NCBI RefSeq assembly: GCF_024137025.1
Contig: NZ_JAMYJR010000001.1
Coordinates: forward strand, 310,001 to 374,000
Source of the DNA: Paractinoplanes aksuensis
GTDB lineage: Bacteria > Actinomycetota > Actinomycetes > Mycobacteriales > Micromonosporaceae
Direction of reading: 5' to 3'
Length of the DNA stretch: 64,000 nucleotides
Both the position numbers and the translations under genes were made by a program. The notes beneath the pieces are model-generated. The model saw nothing but the letters and a program-made list of their open reading frames with translations, did no database searches and was not told the origin of the DNA. This document shows positions 8,350 to 16,951 of this stretch, one piece after another; positions within the stretch are counted from its first letter, which is position 1; every line of letters begins with the position of its first letter.

Positions 8350-9095
8350 GTCGGGGGCCTCTCGAAGATGATGACCGGGCGGCCGTCGTGGTCGTGGACG
8401 GTGGCCTCGACGCCGTAGACCTCGGCCAGGAGTTTCGGCGTGAGCACGTCGGCCGGTGGGCCGGTGGCCACGACGCGGCCCCGGTCGAGCACGACCACGG
8501 AGTCGCAGAACATGGTGGCCAGGTTCAGGTCGTGCAGCGCGGCCAACGTCGTCACACCTGATTTGCGTACGAGGGAAAGCAGTTGAAGTTGGTGGCCGAC
8601 GTCCAGATGGTTGGTCGGCTCGTCGAGCAGCAACAGCTCGGGTTCCTGGGCCAGCGCGCGGGCGAGTTGGGCCCGTTGGCGCTCCCCACCCGACAGCGTC
8701 TGCCATTTGCGGTGGGCGAATTCGGTCAGGTCGGCCCGCTCGAGGGCCCGCTCGGCGATTGTGTTGTCGTCCCGGCCGTCCGACCAGCGGGACCGCCGGT
8801 GCGGGGTGCGGCCGAGCAGCACCACGTCGAGCACGGTCAGGTCGAGGTCGGTCTCGGCGTGCTGGGCCAGCAGCGCGACCCGGCGGGCGAGCGCGGCCCG
8901 CTTCACCCGCGCGACGTCGTCCCCGTCCAGCGTGACCTGACCGGCGTCGGCCGGGACGAGAGCGGCCACCGCGCGCAGCAGGCTGGTCTTGCCGGAACCG
9001 TTCGGACCGAGCAGGCCGACGAGGCTGCCACGGGGCACTGAGGTGGTCACCTCGCGCAGGATGTGCAGCCAAGAGACGCTGTTGATGTTCAGCAC
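8346..9095 (-). CDS. btuD: Cobalamin-type ABC importer, ATP-binding protein
   Basis: The protein has 249 residues. Walker A is GPNGSGKTS, the Q-loop is LLAQHAETD, the signature is [15 protein letters not shown], Walker B is LLLLDEPTNHLD and the H-loop is LAALHDLNLA, all usual for FecE/BtuD ATPases. The GTG start is close to the Walker A. The first beta strand seems shortened (VSW directly before ILREV). It is the third gene after the riboswitch (binding protein, permease, ATPase). The family imports corrinoids, haem or siderophores; the B12 riboswitch points to corrinoids. Confidence 0.85.
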   Translation of the reverse strand: MLNINSVSWLHILREVTTSVPRGSLVGLLGPNGSGKTSLLRAVAALVPADAGQVTLDGDDVARVKRAALARRVALLAQHAETDLDLTVLDVVLLGRTPHRRSRWSDGRDDNTIAERALERADLTEFAHRKWQTLSGGERQRAQLARALAQEPELLLLDEPTNHLDVGHQLQLLSLVRKSGVTTLAALHDLNLATMFCDSVVVLDRGRVVATGPPADVLTPKLLAEVYGVEATVHDHDGRPVIIFERPPT

Positions 9096-9097
9096 CG

Positions 9098-9202
9098 GCG
9101 GGATCCCTGCCCTCGCAGCACGAAGCGGAACGCGGGCACGGCTTGGACTTTCTCCATCAGCGGGATCCCTGCCGTCGCAGCAAGAAGATGAACGCCGGCA
9201 CG
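9098..9202. repeat. 43-bp direct repeat copying the 3' end of the permease gene
   Basis: Bases 9160-9202 hold the last codons and stop region of the permease. Bases 9098-9140, between the permease stop and the ATPase start, match them at 38 of 43 positions. On the minus strand the second copy reads like a second permease tail (PAFRFVLRGQGSR beside PAFIFLLRRQGSR). It is either a duplicated tail or the scar of a deleted second permease gene. Confidence 0.75.
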
Positions 9203-10140
9203 CCGACGAGCGCGGTGAGCACGCCGACCGGCAACTCGCGCGGTTCGAACACCGTCCGGGCTGCGGTGTCGACCCAGACCAGGAAGAGCGCGCCGCCGAG
9301 CGCGACCAGGGGCAGCAGGCGGCGGTGATCGGGACCGGTCAGGAACCGTACGGCATGGGGAATGATCAGACCCACGAAGCCGATCGCGCCGCTGATCGCG
9401 ACCAGCACGGCCGTCAGCAGTGCGGTGGTGACCAGGAGCAGCCAGCGCACCTTGGTGGTCGACACACCGAGGGTCGCGGCCGCTTCCTCGCCGAACGCGA
9501 ACGCGTTGAGCGCGCGGGCCTGCGCGAAGACCAGCGCCAGCGCGGCCAGCAGCACGGGTGTGGCCCAGGCCAGGGCCGTCCAGTCGGCCCGGGCCAGCGA
9601 GCCTGACAGCCAGAACGTGATGCTCTGGGTGGCGTGCGGATCGGCCACCCAGATGATGACGAACGACGTCACCGCCGCGCACAACTGGGCGATGGCGACC
9701 CCCGCGAGCACCACCCGGGTCGGCGCCGACCGGCCCGAGACGGCGACGACCAGGCCGAACGCCAGCAGGGCGCCCCCGAACGCGCCCAGCGCCAGCGCGC
9801 CGACGCCGTGGGCCAGGCCGACCACGATGACGCCGACCGCGCCCAGGGCCGCGCCCGAGGACACTCCCAGCAGGTACGGGTCGGCCAGCGAGTTGCGGGT
9901 GACGGTCTGCATCACGGCGCCGGCCACGGCCAGCCCCGCGCCGACCACGGCCGCGCCCAGCACGCGGGGCAGCCGCAGTTGCCACACGATGTGGTCGCGC
10001 AGCACCGGAACGACCGCGTCCGTGAGACCGAGGTGGCCGGCGACGACCGTCCACACCGTACGGAGGGAGAGGTCGGCCGGGCCGACGGTGACGGCGACGC
10101 CGATCGAGAGGATCAGAGCCGCCGCCAGCAGTGCCCTCAG
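9157..10140 (-). CDS. btuC: Cobalamin-type ABC importer, FecCD permease
   Basis: The protein has about 327 residues and roughly ten transmembrane helices with FecCD landmarks: RLPRVLGAAVVGAGLAVAGA, NSLADPYLLGVSSGAA, FWLSGSL, the coupling loop region GEEAAATLGV and GFVGLIIPHAVR. The frame runs upstream inside the binding-protein gene, with no ATG, GTG or TTG near the true N-terminus. The best-placed start is CTG at 10140, which overlaps the stop of the upstream gene (CTGA). The next GTG downstream would remove the first helix. The membrane pore belongs to the same operon as the binding protein and ATPase. Confidence 0.8.
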   Translation of the reverse strand: MRALLAAALILSIGVAVTVGPADLSLRTVWTVVAGHLGLTDAVVPVLRDHIVWQLRLPRVLGAAVVGAGLAVAGAVMQTVTRNSLADPYLLGVSSGAALGAVGVIVVGLAHGVGALALGAFGGALLAFGLVVAVSGRSAPTRVVLAGVAIAQLCAAVTSFVIIWVADPHATQSITFWLSGSLARADWTALAWATPVLLAALALVFAQARALNAFAFGEEAAATLGVSTTKVRWLLLVTTALLTAVLVAISGAIGFVGLIIPHAVRFLTGPDHRRLLPLVALGGALFLVWVDTAARTVFEPRELPVGVLTALVGVPAFIFLLRRQGSR

Positions 10141-11072
10141 CTGATGGCCTTGACGAGGGACTCGACCGCCTGCACGTTGCGCACCCCGGCCGACGTCTCG
10201 GAGAAGGGGATGACCACGTACTTCTTGGCCTTGACGGCGGGCAGGCCCTTGAGGGTGGCGTTCTTCTCGAGGAACTCCCGTTTCTTGGCCGCGGGGTCCC
10301 AGCTCGCGTCGATGAGCACGATGACATCGGGGTTGCGCTCGGCCACGGCTTCCCAGCTCGTGTCGCCCCAGCTGCCCTTGACGTCGGCGAAGGCGTTGGT
10401 GACCCCGGCCGCTTCCATGATCATGCCGGGGGCGCCGCAGCAGGCGCCGACGCTCGGGGCGTCGCTGCCGCCGTCCCACCACAGCACCTTGGCGTTGGTG
10501 GGGGCCTTCGTGAGGCGGGCCTTCTGGGCGGTGATGAGCGCCTCGGCGCGGTCGCTGACCCCGAAGATCATGCCGATGTCGCGGATCTCACCGAACACGT
10601 CGTCGATGCTCAGCTTGGCCGGCTGCGTGCCCTTGGGGCAGCCGGCGGGGGAGATGTACGTGCCGACGTCCAGCTTCTGCCACTCCGCCCGGTCGCCGAC
10701 GCCCTCGTCGCCGAACGCGCTGTTGAACGAGGCGTAGACGAAGTCGGGCGCGGTCTCGAGCAGCTTCTCCTTCGACGGGTACTCCTTGGCCAGCACGGGG
10801 ACCTTGGCGTAGGCGTCGGCGTACTCCGGGCTGACCGCGTCGTCGAGATAGGCCGTGCCCGCCATCCGGTCCTGCAGGCCCAGGGCCAGCATGATCTCGG
10901 TGGCCGACTGGTTCATGGTGACGGCCTTGGCCGGCGGCGCCTTGACGGCGACCGGGGTGCCGCAGTTGGTGATGGTTTTTGTGACGGGCGGCTCGCTCGA
11001 CTTCTCGGGCGAGGCTGCGCAGCCGCCGATTACCAGCAGGGCAGGGAGTAGCCAGGACACAGGAGACCGCAC
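10137..11072 (-). CDS. btuF: Cobalamin-type substrate-binding lipoprotein
   Basis: The protein has 311 residues. A lipoprotein signal (LLPALLVIGGC, Cys about residue 18) anchors it outside the membrane. The body is a type III periplasmic binding fold: AVTMNQSATEIMLALGLQDRMAGTAYLDD, a long linking helix, and DVIVLIDASWDPAAKKREFL. It is the first gene behind the riboswitch at 11113-11268, followed by permease, ATPase and the CbiX/[2Fe-2S] protein with short overlaps. Siderophore or haem uptake is an alternative from the family alone; the riboswitch argues for corrinoids. GTG start with GGAAGG upstream. Confidence 0.85.
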   Translation of the reverse strand: MRSPVSWLLPALLVIGGCAASPEKSSEPPVTKTITNCGTPVAVKAPPAKAVTMNQSATEIMLALGLQDRMAGTAYLDDAVSPEYADAYAKVPVLAKEYPSKEKLLETAPDFVYASFNSAFGDEGVGDRAEWQKLDVGTYISPAGCPKGTQPAKLSIDDVFGEIRDIGMIFGVSDRAEALITAQKARLTKAPTNAKVLWWDGGSDAPSVGACCGAPGMIMEAAGVTNAFADVKGSWGDTSWEAVAERNPDVIVLIDASWDPAAKKREFLEKNATLKGLPAVKAKKYVVIPFSETSAGVRNVQAVESLVKAIS

Positions 11073-11112
11073 AGCGGACCGCCTTCCAACACCTCGTGGA
11101 CGGGTCGTTACG

Positions 11113-11268
11113 TGCCGTGGCCGGTCTCCTGGCTGACGGGTGGTGCTCCGAGGGCCGGCCTTCCCAGGCTCGTGCGAGCCCAGTGACCTGGTGTGTTGGC
11201 CTCCGAAATCCCGTTCACAGTGGCGAGGGCCGCGCCGGCTTCATACCGGCTTCCCGAACACCACGGCC
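11113..11268 (-). promoter_or_regulatory. Cobalamin riboswitch 1 (long form), before the btuF-like gene
   Basis: Read on the minus strand, the B12-box elements are present: GGGAAGCCGGTATGAAGCCG, then CGGCCCTCGCCACTGTGA, and AGCCAGGAGACCGGCC near the 3' end. A closing P1 helix of CCGTGG with CCACGG is visible. Between them lies the long peripheral hairpin part (CTGGGCTCGCACGAGCCTGG). A -10 hexamer TACGGT (11274-11279) sits 6-7 bases before the RNA start. Cobalamin binding should switch off the importer operon. Confidence 0.9.
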
Positions 11269-11386
11269 CGGTCACCGTAAAGTCGTGCGGCCCCGTGCGT
11301 CCACCAAAGGCGCGCGGATCACAAGCAACCCCCGCCCCCGCGGCCGGGCCGGGTGCGTGCGCTACGTGCCGGGTACGGTGCGGGAC

Positions 11387-12043
11387 ATGGAGCTTCTGGC
11401 GGTCTACCCGGACGGCACACCGCTGGACGCCACCGACCGGCAGCTGGCGGCGGCCGACCCCGTGCTGCGCGGGCTGATCGGCCGGTTCGGGCCGGTGTCG
11501 TTGTTCGAGACCGGGACGGACCTGTTCGGCTCGCTCATCCTGGCGATCGTCAGCCAGCAGTTCTCGACGCGGGCGGCCCGCGCGATGTTCGACCGTGTCC
11601 TCGGCCAGTTCGGCGGCGAGGTCCCGTCCGCTCAGGCTCTGCTCGCGGCCGACCCCGACGAACTACGCGTGACGGCCGGCCTGTCGCACGCGAAGACCCG
11701 GGCTTTGCGGTCGCTGGCCGAACGCATGGAGTCGGGCGGGCTCGACCTCGACGACCTGCGGACGCTGCCCGACGACGAGGTCCGCGCGCGGCTGACCGCG
11801 ATCTCCGGCATCGGCGACTGGACGGCCGGCGTGTTCCTCATGTTCACGCTGCGCCGCCCCGACATCCTGCCGGCCGACGACCTGGTCATCCGCAAGGCCG
11901 TGCGCGACGCGTACCGGCTCGACAGCCTTCCGGCCCCGGCCGATGTGATCCGCCTCGGCGAGTCCTGGCGTCCCTATCGATCCCGCGCCTGCTCCTACCT
12001 GTGGCGGAGTCTGCAGGCCGCGCCCATCCCCGCCACCAGCTGA
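11387..12043 (+). CDS. alkA: DNA-3-methyladenine glycosylase, HhH-GPD family
   Basis: The protein has 218 residues. It has the helix-hairpin-helix LTAISGIGDWTAGVFLMFTL and the catalytic Asp in LPADDLVIRKAV, preceded by FGSLILAIVSQQFSTRAARAMFDR, as in AlkA/MagIII-type glycosylases. It removes alkylated purines in base excision repair. The frame is open upstream to 11096, but ATG at 11387 is chosen: a -10 TACGGT (11374-11379) stands exactly 7 bases before it, so the transcript is probably leaderless. The upstream part overlaps the riboswitch on the other strand. Confidence 0.88.
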   Translation: MELLAVYPDGTPLDATDRQLAAADPVLRGLIGRFGPVSLFETGTDLFGSLILAIVSQQFSTRAARAMFDRVLGQFGGEVPSAQALLAADPDELRVTAGLSHAKTRALRSLAERMESGGLDLDDLRTLPDDEVRARLTAISGIGDWTAGVFLMFTLRRPDILPADDLVIRKAVRDAYRLDSLPAPADVIRLGESWRPYRSRACSYLWRSLQAAPIPATS

Positions 12044-12142
12044 CCCGAGACGGCCCGCCCGGCCGCTGCCTGCCTGGCCGCTGCCTCGTGGCGCTCGGAG
12101 GTTGGCCGGCGTCGCGTGGAGCGAAGCAGGGTGCCGTGGAGG

Positions 12143-12904
12143 TCACGCCGTGAGGTAGAAGACGGCGAGTGCCGCGGCCAGGATGCCGAGCAGGAGGCGT
12201 AGGGCGGTTTCGGGGATGTGGGGTTGCAGGCGCGCGCCCAGGAAGCCGCCGATCAGGCCGCCTGCTCCGCAGGCCAGGCCGAGGGTCCAGTGCGGGGCGA
12301 TGTCGCCGTCGGTGGTCAGGGCGAGCAGGCCATAGGTGAGGGCGCCGGCCACCGAAGTGACGAAAGTCGCGGCCAGCGCGGCGGGGGCGATGCGGCTCAT
12401 CGGCGTACCCCGGCCGGCCAGCACCGGGCCGAGCAGCGAGCCGCCGCCGATGCCGTAGATGCCGCCGACCGTGCCCGCGGCCAGGCCCAGCCCGACGATC
12501 GTGCGTGGTGCGAACGGCGGCCGGTCGGCCACGGCCGGTCGCAGCGTGCGCAGGACCAGCCACAGGCCGAGGGGCAGCAGCACCAGGCCGGCAATGAACC
12601 GGAACGCGTCCGGGCCGGGGACGACGAAGACGCGGACGACGGCGCCCAGCACCACTCCCGGCAACGTTCCGGCCAGCAGCAACCGGGTGAGCGGGCCGGT
12701 GAACTGTCCGTTGTGCCGGTACCGCAGCAGTGCGCCCGGCCCGGACACCACGTTGAACAGCAGGTTCGTCGGCGTCACGGCCGGGTTCGGCACGTGCAGC
12801 AGGCTGAGCTGCACGGGGAGCAGGAACACGGCTCCTGACACGCCGACCGGCGAGGTGACAAGAGAGATCAACAGACCGGCGGCGAACCCGCCCAGCAAAT
12901 TCAC
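12143..12904 (-). CDS. TauE/SafE-family membrane transporter
   Basis: The protein has 253 residues and about eight helices. Family marks are GFAAGLLISLVTSPVGVSGAVFLLPVQ and GLAAGTVGGIYGIGGGSLLGPVL, the two GGG-type repeats of TauE/SafE proteins, which export or import sulfite, sulfonates or related organic anions. GTG at 12904 is chosen because a -10 TACCGT (12911-12916) stands 6 bases before it (leaderless). Longer frames run into the nrd control region. The substrate cannot be told from sequence, and a link to the neighbouring B12 genes is not shown. Confidence 0.8.
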   Translation of the reverse strand: MNLLGGFAAGLLISLVTSPVGVSGAVFLLPVQLSLLHVPNPAVTPTNLLFNVVSGPGALLRYRHNGQFTGPLTRLLLAGTLPGVVLGAVVRVFVVPGPDAFRFIAGLVLLPLGLWLVLRTLRPAVADRPPFAPRTIVGLGLAAGTVGGIYGIGGGSLLGPVLAGRGTPMSRIAPAALAATFVTSVAGALTYGLLALTTDGDIAPHWTLGLACGAGGLIGGFLGARLQPHIPETALRLLLGILAAALAVFYLTA

Positions 12905-12942
12905 ACCCGTACGGTAGGGGATCGAACGGGTGACACGCCCGA

Positions 12943-12958
12943 CACACCATGTGGTGTT
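12943..12958. promoter_or_regulatory. NrdR box 1
   Basis: CACACCATGTGGTGTT is a 16-bp near-palindrome (arms ACACCA/TGGTGT) matching the NrdR box of ribonucleotide reductase operons. Its centre is 31 bp, three helical turns, from box 2, the spacing described for actinomycete nrd promoters. It covers the upstream edge of the likely -35 element. Confidence 0.75.
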
Positions 12959-12985
12959 GTGCGTGGCGGCGGTCATCCATATATG
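12957..12985 (+). promoter_or_regulatory. Probable nrdAB promoter
   Basis: TTGTGC (12957-12962) and TATATG (12980-12985) are 17 bp apart. Transcription would then start about 12992, where the riboswitch begins. The -10 lies inside NrdR box 2 and the -35 at the edge of box 1, as expected for a repressed promoter. Confidence 0.6.
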
Positions 12986-12989
12986 GTGT
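12974..12989. promoter_or_regulatory. NrdR box 2
   Basis: CATCCATATATGGTGT contains the perfect palindrome CCATATATGG and fits the NrdR consensus better than box 1 at its centre. It overlaps the -10 element. NrdR itself is not encoded in this window. Confidence 0.78.
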
Positions 12990-12993
12990 TGCT

Positions 12994-13182
12994 CGCAGCT
13001 GGTTCGATCATGACTCGGTCGTGATCGAGGCAAGAGGGAACCCGGTGGAAATCCGGGACTGCCCCGCAGCGGTGAGTGGGAACGACCGCCGTCACACAGC
13101 ACTGGGTGTTTACCGACGCCTGGGAAGCGACGGCCAGTAGGCCTGGTGCAACGCGCCCACGAGTCCGAAGACCTGCCAGCGC
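12994..13182 (+). promoter_or_regulatory. Cobalamin riboswitch 2 (long form), before nrdAB
   Basis: The order is GCTGG (P1 side), AGAGGGAACCCGGTGGAAAT, CCGGGACTGCCCCGCAGCGG, TGAGTGGGAACGACCGCCGTC, the peripheral part GCACTGGG...GCCTGGGAAGCGACGGCCAG, and ACGAGTCCGAAGACCTGCCAGC closing P1. It is a complete AdoCbl-type aptamer. B12-controlled class Ia ribonucleotide reductase is known from Streptomyces, where a B12-dependent class II enzyme takes over when cobalamin is present. About 120 bases separate it from the nrdA start and would hold the expression platform. Confidence 0.95.
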
Positions 13183-13305
13183 ACCGTACGCCACTGTGGC
13201 GTGCGGTGGACGAAGGCCGCGCGGGACGGCCGACGCCATTCGCACGGCCGGACCAGGCCGTCGGCGTCCCCTGCGTGCCTTCACATCGGTGAGGGGGACG
13301 CGGAG

Positions 13306-15693
13306 ATGACGGTCACGCAAGACAGAACCACTGTGCCGGAGCAACGACGGCACGTGATGCAGGTGCGCAAGCGCAACGGCGATCTCGAGACGGTCGACGT
13401 CAACAAGATCGTCAAGGCCGTCGAGCGGTGGGTGGCCGATCTCGACGAGGTCGACCCGCTGCGGGTGGCGACCAAGACGATCAGCGGATTGTATGACGGT
13501 GCGACGACGGCCGAGCTCGACAAGCTGTCGATCCAGACGTCGGCCGAGCTGATCGGCGAGGAGCCGCAGTACTCGAAGCTGGCCGCCCGGCTGCTGGCGG
13601 CGTACGTCGACAAGGAAGTTCGCCTCCAGGGCGTGCACAGCTTCAGTCAATCGATCAGGAACGCGCACTCGCTCGGCCTGATCGGTGACGAGACGGCCGC
13701 CTTCGTCGAGCGCAACGCGCGCAAGCTGGACGACGCGGTCGACGTCGACGGCGATCTGCGGTTCGAGTACTTCGGGCTGCGCACGGTGGCCGACCGTTAC
13801 CTGCTGCGCCACCCGCAGGAGCGCACGGTCGTCGAGACCCCGCAGTACTTCCTGCTGCGCGTGGCCTGTGGCCTGTCAGAGACGCCGGCCGAGGCCATCG
13901 GCTTCTACCGGCTGATGTCGTCGCTGGCCTATCTGCCCAGCTCACCGACGCTTTTCAACTCGGGCACCCGGCACACCCAGATGTCGAGCTGCTTCCTGGT
14001 CGACTCGCCCAAGGACGAGCTCGACTCGATCTACGAGCGCTACCACCAGGTCGCGAAGCTGTCCAAGTTCTCCGGCGGCATCGGCATCGGCTGGTCGCGG
14101 GTGCGGGGCCGGGGCGCCCTGATCCGGGGTACGAACGGCAGGTCGAACGGCATCGTCCCGTTCCTCAAGACGCTCGACGCGGGCGTGGCCGCGGTCAACC
14201 AGGGCGGCCGGCGCAAGGGCGCGGCCTGCGTCTATCTCGAGCCGTGGCACCCCGACGTCGAGGAGTTCCTCGAGCTGCGCGACAACACCGGTGAGGAGTC
14301 GCGCCGCACGCACAACCTCAACCTGGCCAACTGGATCCCGGACGAGTTCATGCGCCGGGTCGAGGCCGACGGCGAGTGGTCGCTGATCGACCCGTCCGAC
14401 GCGCCCGAACTGCCCGACCTTTTCGGTGCCGAGTTCGACGAGGCCTACCGCGCCGCGGAGAAGAAGGCCGTCAAGACCGTCAAGGCCCGCGACCTGTACG
14501 GGCGGATGATGCGCACGCTCGCCCAGACCGGCAACGGCTGGATGACGTTCAAGGACCGCTCGAACGCGCTGTCCAACCAGACCGGCGCGCCCGGCAACAC
14601 GATCCACCTGTCCAACCTGTGCACCGAGATCCTCGAGGTCAACGGCGACGACGAGACGGCCGTGTGCAACCTCGGCTCGATCAACCTGGGCGCGCACATC
14701 ACCGCGGACGGCGTCGACTGGACGAAGCTGCGCGAGACCGTGCGGACGGCGGTTGTCTTCCTCGACCGGGTCATCGACATCAACTACTACCCGTCGGAGC
14801 AGGCGGCCACGTCGAACCCGCGCTGGCGGCCTGTCGGCCTGGGCCTGATGGGGCTGCAGGACGCGTTCTTCCAGCTGCGGCTGCCGTTCGACTCGGACGC
14901 GGCCCAGGAGCTGTCGACCCGCGTACAGGAAGAGATTTTCCTGACCGCGCTGGAGTCCTCGGCCGCGCTGGCCGAGCAGTTCGGACCGCACCCGGCGTAC
15001 GCGGAGACGCGCGCCGCGGCCGGCCAGTTGCACCCGGAGCTGTGGGGCGCCACGCCTGCGCAGACCGAGCGCTGGGCCGCGCTGAAAACGCGCATCGAAG
15101 TGAGCGGTCTGCGCAATTCGTTGCTCGTGGCGATCGCGCCGACGGCCACGATCGCGTCGATCGCCGGGTGCTACGAGTGCATCGAGCCGCAGGTGTCCAA
15201 CCTGTTCAAGCGCGAGACCATGTCGGGCGAGTTCCTGCAGATCAACACCTATCTCGTACGGGAACTGAAGGCTCGCGGTCTGTGGACGGCCCCGATCCGG
15301 GAGCAGATCAAGCGGGCCGAGGGTTCCGTGCAGGGCATCGCCGAACTGCCCGCGGACGTTCGCGAACTGTTCCGGACGGCCTGGGAGCTGCCGCAGAAGG
15401 CCCTGATCGAGCTGGCGGCGGCGCGCGCGCCGTACATCGACCAGTCGCAGTCGCTCAACCTGTTCCTGAGCGCGCCGACCATCGGCAAGCTCTCCTCGAT
15501 GTACCTGTACGCCTGGAAGGCCGGGCTGAAGACGTCGTACTACCTGCGCTCGCGCCCCGCGACGCGCATCCAGCAGGCCACGGTCTCGGTCGCGCCGGCC
15601 GCGGCACCGATCGCCGCGCTCCCCGTCATCTCGGACGAGGAAGCCCTGGCCTGCTCCCTGGAAAACCCCGAAAGTTGTGAGGCCTGCCAGTGA
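13306..15693 (+). CDS. nrdA: Ribonucleoside-diphosphate reductase, class Ia alpha subunit
   Basis: The protein has 795 residues. An N-terminal ATP-cone (HVMQVRKRNGDLETVDVNKI) gives allosteric control. Active-site residues are visible: Cys229 (QMSSCFLVD), Cys439 and Glu441 in SNLCTEI, Cys454 (AVCNLGS), and the C-terminal redox pair CEACQ. The signature WRPVGLGLMGLQDAF is intact. It reduces NDPs to dNDPs using the radical from NrdB. The start is ATG at 13306 with GAGGGGG 8 bases upstream; the longer frame to 13201 runs into the riboswitch leader. The stop overlaps the nrdB GTG by four bases. NrdR boxes and a B12 riboswitch control it. Confidence 0.96.
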   Translation: MTVTQDRTTVPEQRRHVMQVRKRNGDLETVDVNKIVKAVERWVADLDEVDPLRVATKTISGLYDGATTAELDKLSIQTSAELIGEEPQYSKLAARLLAAYVDKEVRLQGVHSFSQSIRNAHSLGLIGDETAAFVERNARKLDDAVDVDGDLRFEYFGLRTVADRYLLRHPQERTVVETPQYFLLRVACGLSETPAEAIGFYRLMSSLAYLPSSPTLFNSGTRHTQMSSCFLVDSPKDELDSIYERYHQVAKLSKFSGGIGIGWSRVRGRGALIRGTNGRSNGIVPFLKTLDAGVAAVNQGGRRKGAACVYLEPWHPDVEEFLELRDNTGEESRRTHNLNLANWIPDEFMRRVEADGEWSLIDPSDAPELPDLFGAEFDEAYRAAEKKAVKTVKARDLYGRMMRTLAQTGNGWMTFKDRSNALSNQTGAPGNTIHLSNLCTEILEVNGDDETAVCNLGSINLGAHITADGVDWTKLRETVRTAVVFLDRVIDINYYPSEQAATSNPRWRPVGLGLMGLQDAFFQLRLPFDSDAAQELSTRVQEEIFLTALESSAALAEQFGPHPAYAETRAAAGQLHPELWGATPAQTERWAALKTRIEVSGLRNSLLVAIAPTATIASIAGCYECIEPQVSNLFKRETMSGEFLQINTYLVRELKARGLWTAPIREQIKRAEGSVQGIAELPADVRELFRTAWELPQKALIELAAARAPYIDQSQSLNLFLSAPTIGKLSSMYLYAWKAGLKTSYYLRSRPATRIQQATVSVAPAAAPIAALPVISDEEALACSLENPESCEACQ

Positions 15694-16709
15694 CCACCAC
15701 CCCCGTACGCCAGATGTTGCTCGACCCCGGCATGGACCTGACGCTGCGGCCGATGCGCTACCCGCACTTCTTCGACCGGTTCAAGGACGCCATCAAGAAC
15801 ACCTGGACCGTCGAAGAGGTCGACCTGCACTCCGACCTGGCCGACTTGGCCAAGCTGTCGCCGGCCGAGCAGCACCTCGTGTCGCGGCTGGTCGCCTTCT
15901 TCGCCACCGGTGACACGATCGTGGCCAACAACCTGGTGCTCAACCTTTACCAGCACGTCAACTCGCCCGAGGGCCGGCTCTACCTGTCGCGCCAGCTGTT
16001 CGAGGAGGCCGTGCACGTCCAGTTCTATCTGAACCTGCTCGACACGTACGTGCCGAACGAGCAGGAGCGGTTCGAGGCGTTCGCCGCCGTCGAGAACATC
16101 CCTTCGATCGCGCGCAAGGCCGAGTTCTGCTTCAAGTGGATCGACTCGATCTACGAGATGCGCGAGCTCAAGACGAAGGAGGACCGCCGGGCCTTCCTGC
16201 TCAACGTGATCTGCTTCGCCGCGTGCATCGAGGGCCTGTTCTTCTACGGCGCCTTCGCGTACGTGTACTTCCTGCGTTCGCGCGGCCTGCTGAACGGGCT
16301 CGCGTCGGGCACCAACTGGGTGTTCCGCGACGAGAGCATGCACATGGCGTTCGCCTTCGACGTGGTCGACCAGGTGCGCCAGGAAGAACCCGACCTGTTC
16401 GACGCCGAGATGGAGCAGCAGGTCAAGGACATGCTGTCCGAGGCCGTCGAGTGCGAGGTGCAGTTCGCCGCCGACATCCTCGAACAAGGCGTCTCCGGCA
16501 TGTCGCTCGGTGACATGCGCGAGTACCTGCAACACGTGGCCGACCGCCGCCTGCAGGCCCTGGGCATCGAGCCCGTCTACGACAGCAAGAACCCGTTCGC
16601 CTTCATGGAACTGCAGGACGTCCAGGAGCTCTCGAACTTCTTCGAACGCCGCGTCTCGGCCTACCAGGTCGGCGTGACGGGCACGGTCTCGTTCGACGAC
16701 GACTTCTGA
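15690..16709 (+). CDS. nrdB: Ribonucleoside-diphosphate reductase, class Ia beta subunit
   Basis: The protein has 339 residues and a diiron-tyrosyl radical fold. Metal-ligand motifs are visible: EEAVHVQFY and FRDESMHMAFAF (ExxH pairs), with ACIEGLFFYGAFAYVYFLRSRG between them. The C-terminus (GVTGTVSFDDDF) is the acidic tail that docks on NrdA. GTG at 15690 overlaps the nrdA stop (GTGA), indicating coupled translation. It generates the radical that NrdA uses. No third small gene (NrdS-like) follows; metE with its own riboswitch comes next. Confidence 0.95.
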   Translation: MTTTPVRQMLLDPGMDLTLRPMRYPHFFDRFKDAIKNTWTVEEVDLHSDLADLAKLSPAEQHLVSRLVAFFATGDTIVANNLVLNLYQHVNSPEGRLYLSRQLFEEAVHVQFYLNLLDTYVPNEQERFEAFAAVENIPSIARKAEFCFKWIDSIYEMRELKTKEDRRAFLLNVICFAACIEGLFFYGAFAYVYFLRSRGLLNGLASGTNWVFRDESMHMAFAFDVVDQVRQEEPDLFDAEMEQQVKDMLSEAVECEVQFAADILEQGVSGMSLGDMREYLQHVADRRLQALGIEPVYDSKNPFAFMELQDVQELSNFFERRVSAYQVGVTGTVSFDDDF

Positions 16710-16728
16710 TTCGCCGTACGATGGCAGG

Positions 16729-16914
16729 CGGTGCTGGTTCGCGCCGCCTGTCCGGCGGGCGTCGTAAGAGGGAATCCGGTGCGAGACCGGAACTGCCCCG
16801 CAGCGGTGAGTGGGAACGAAAGCCGTCATGAAGCACTGGACCCATCGGGGTCTGGGAAGCGACGGCCGGTAGGAACGAGTGCTACGCCCACGAGTCCGAA
16901 GACCTGCCAGCGCT
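16729..16914 (+). promoter_or_regulatory. Cobalamin riboswitch 3 (long form), before metE
   Basis: GCTGG at 16733 pairs with CCAGC at 16907-16911. Between them are AGAGGGAATCCGGTGCGAGA, CTGCCCCGCAGCGGTGAGTG, the peripheral part GGTCTGGGAAGCGACGGCCG and ACGAGTCCGAAGACCTGCC. It is close in sequence to riboswitch 2, so the two may derive from one copy. A -10 TACGAT (16717-16722) precedes it by 6 bases. B12 should shut off MetE, because the B12-dependent MetH then suffices. Confidence 0.95.
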
Positions 16915-16951
16915 GCGCAGGCCGTCCGGCGTGCGCTGCCGGCGGCTCCTC

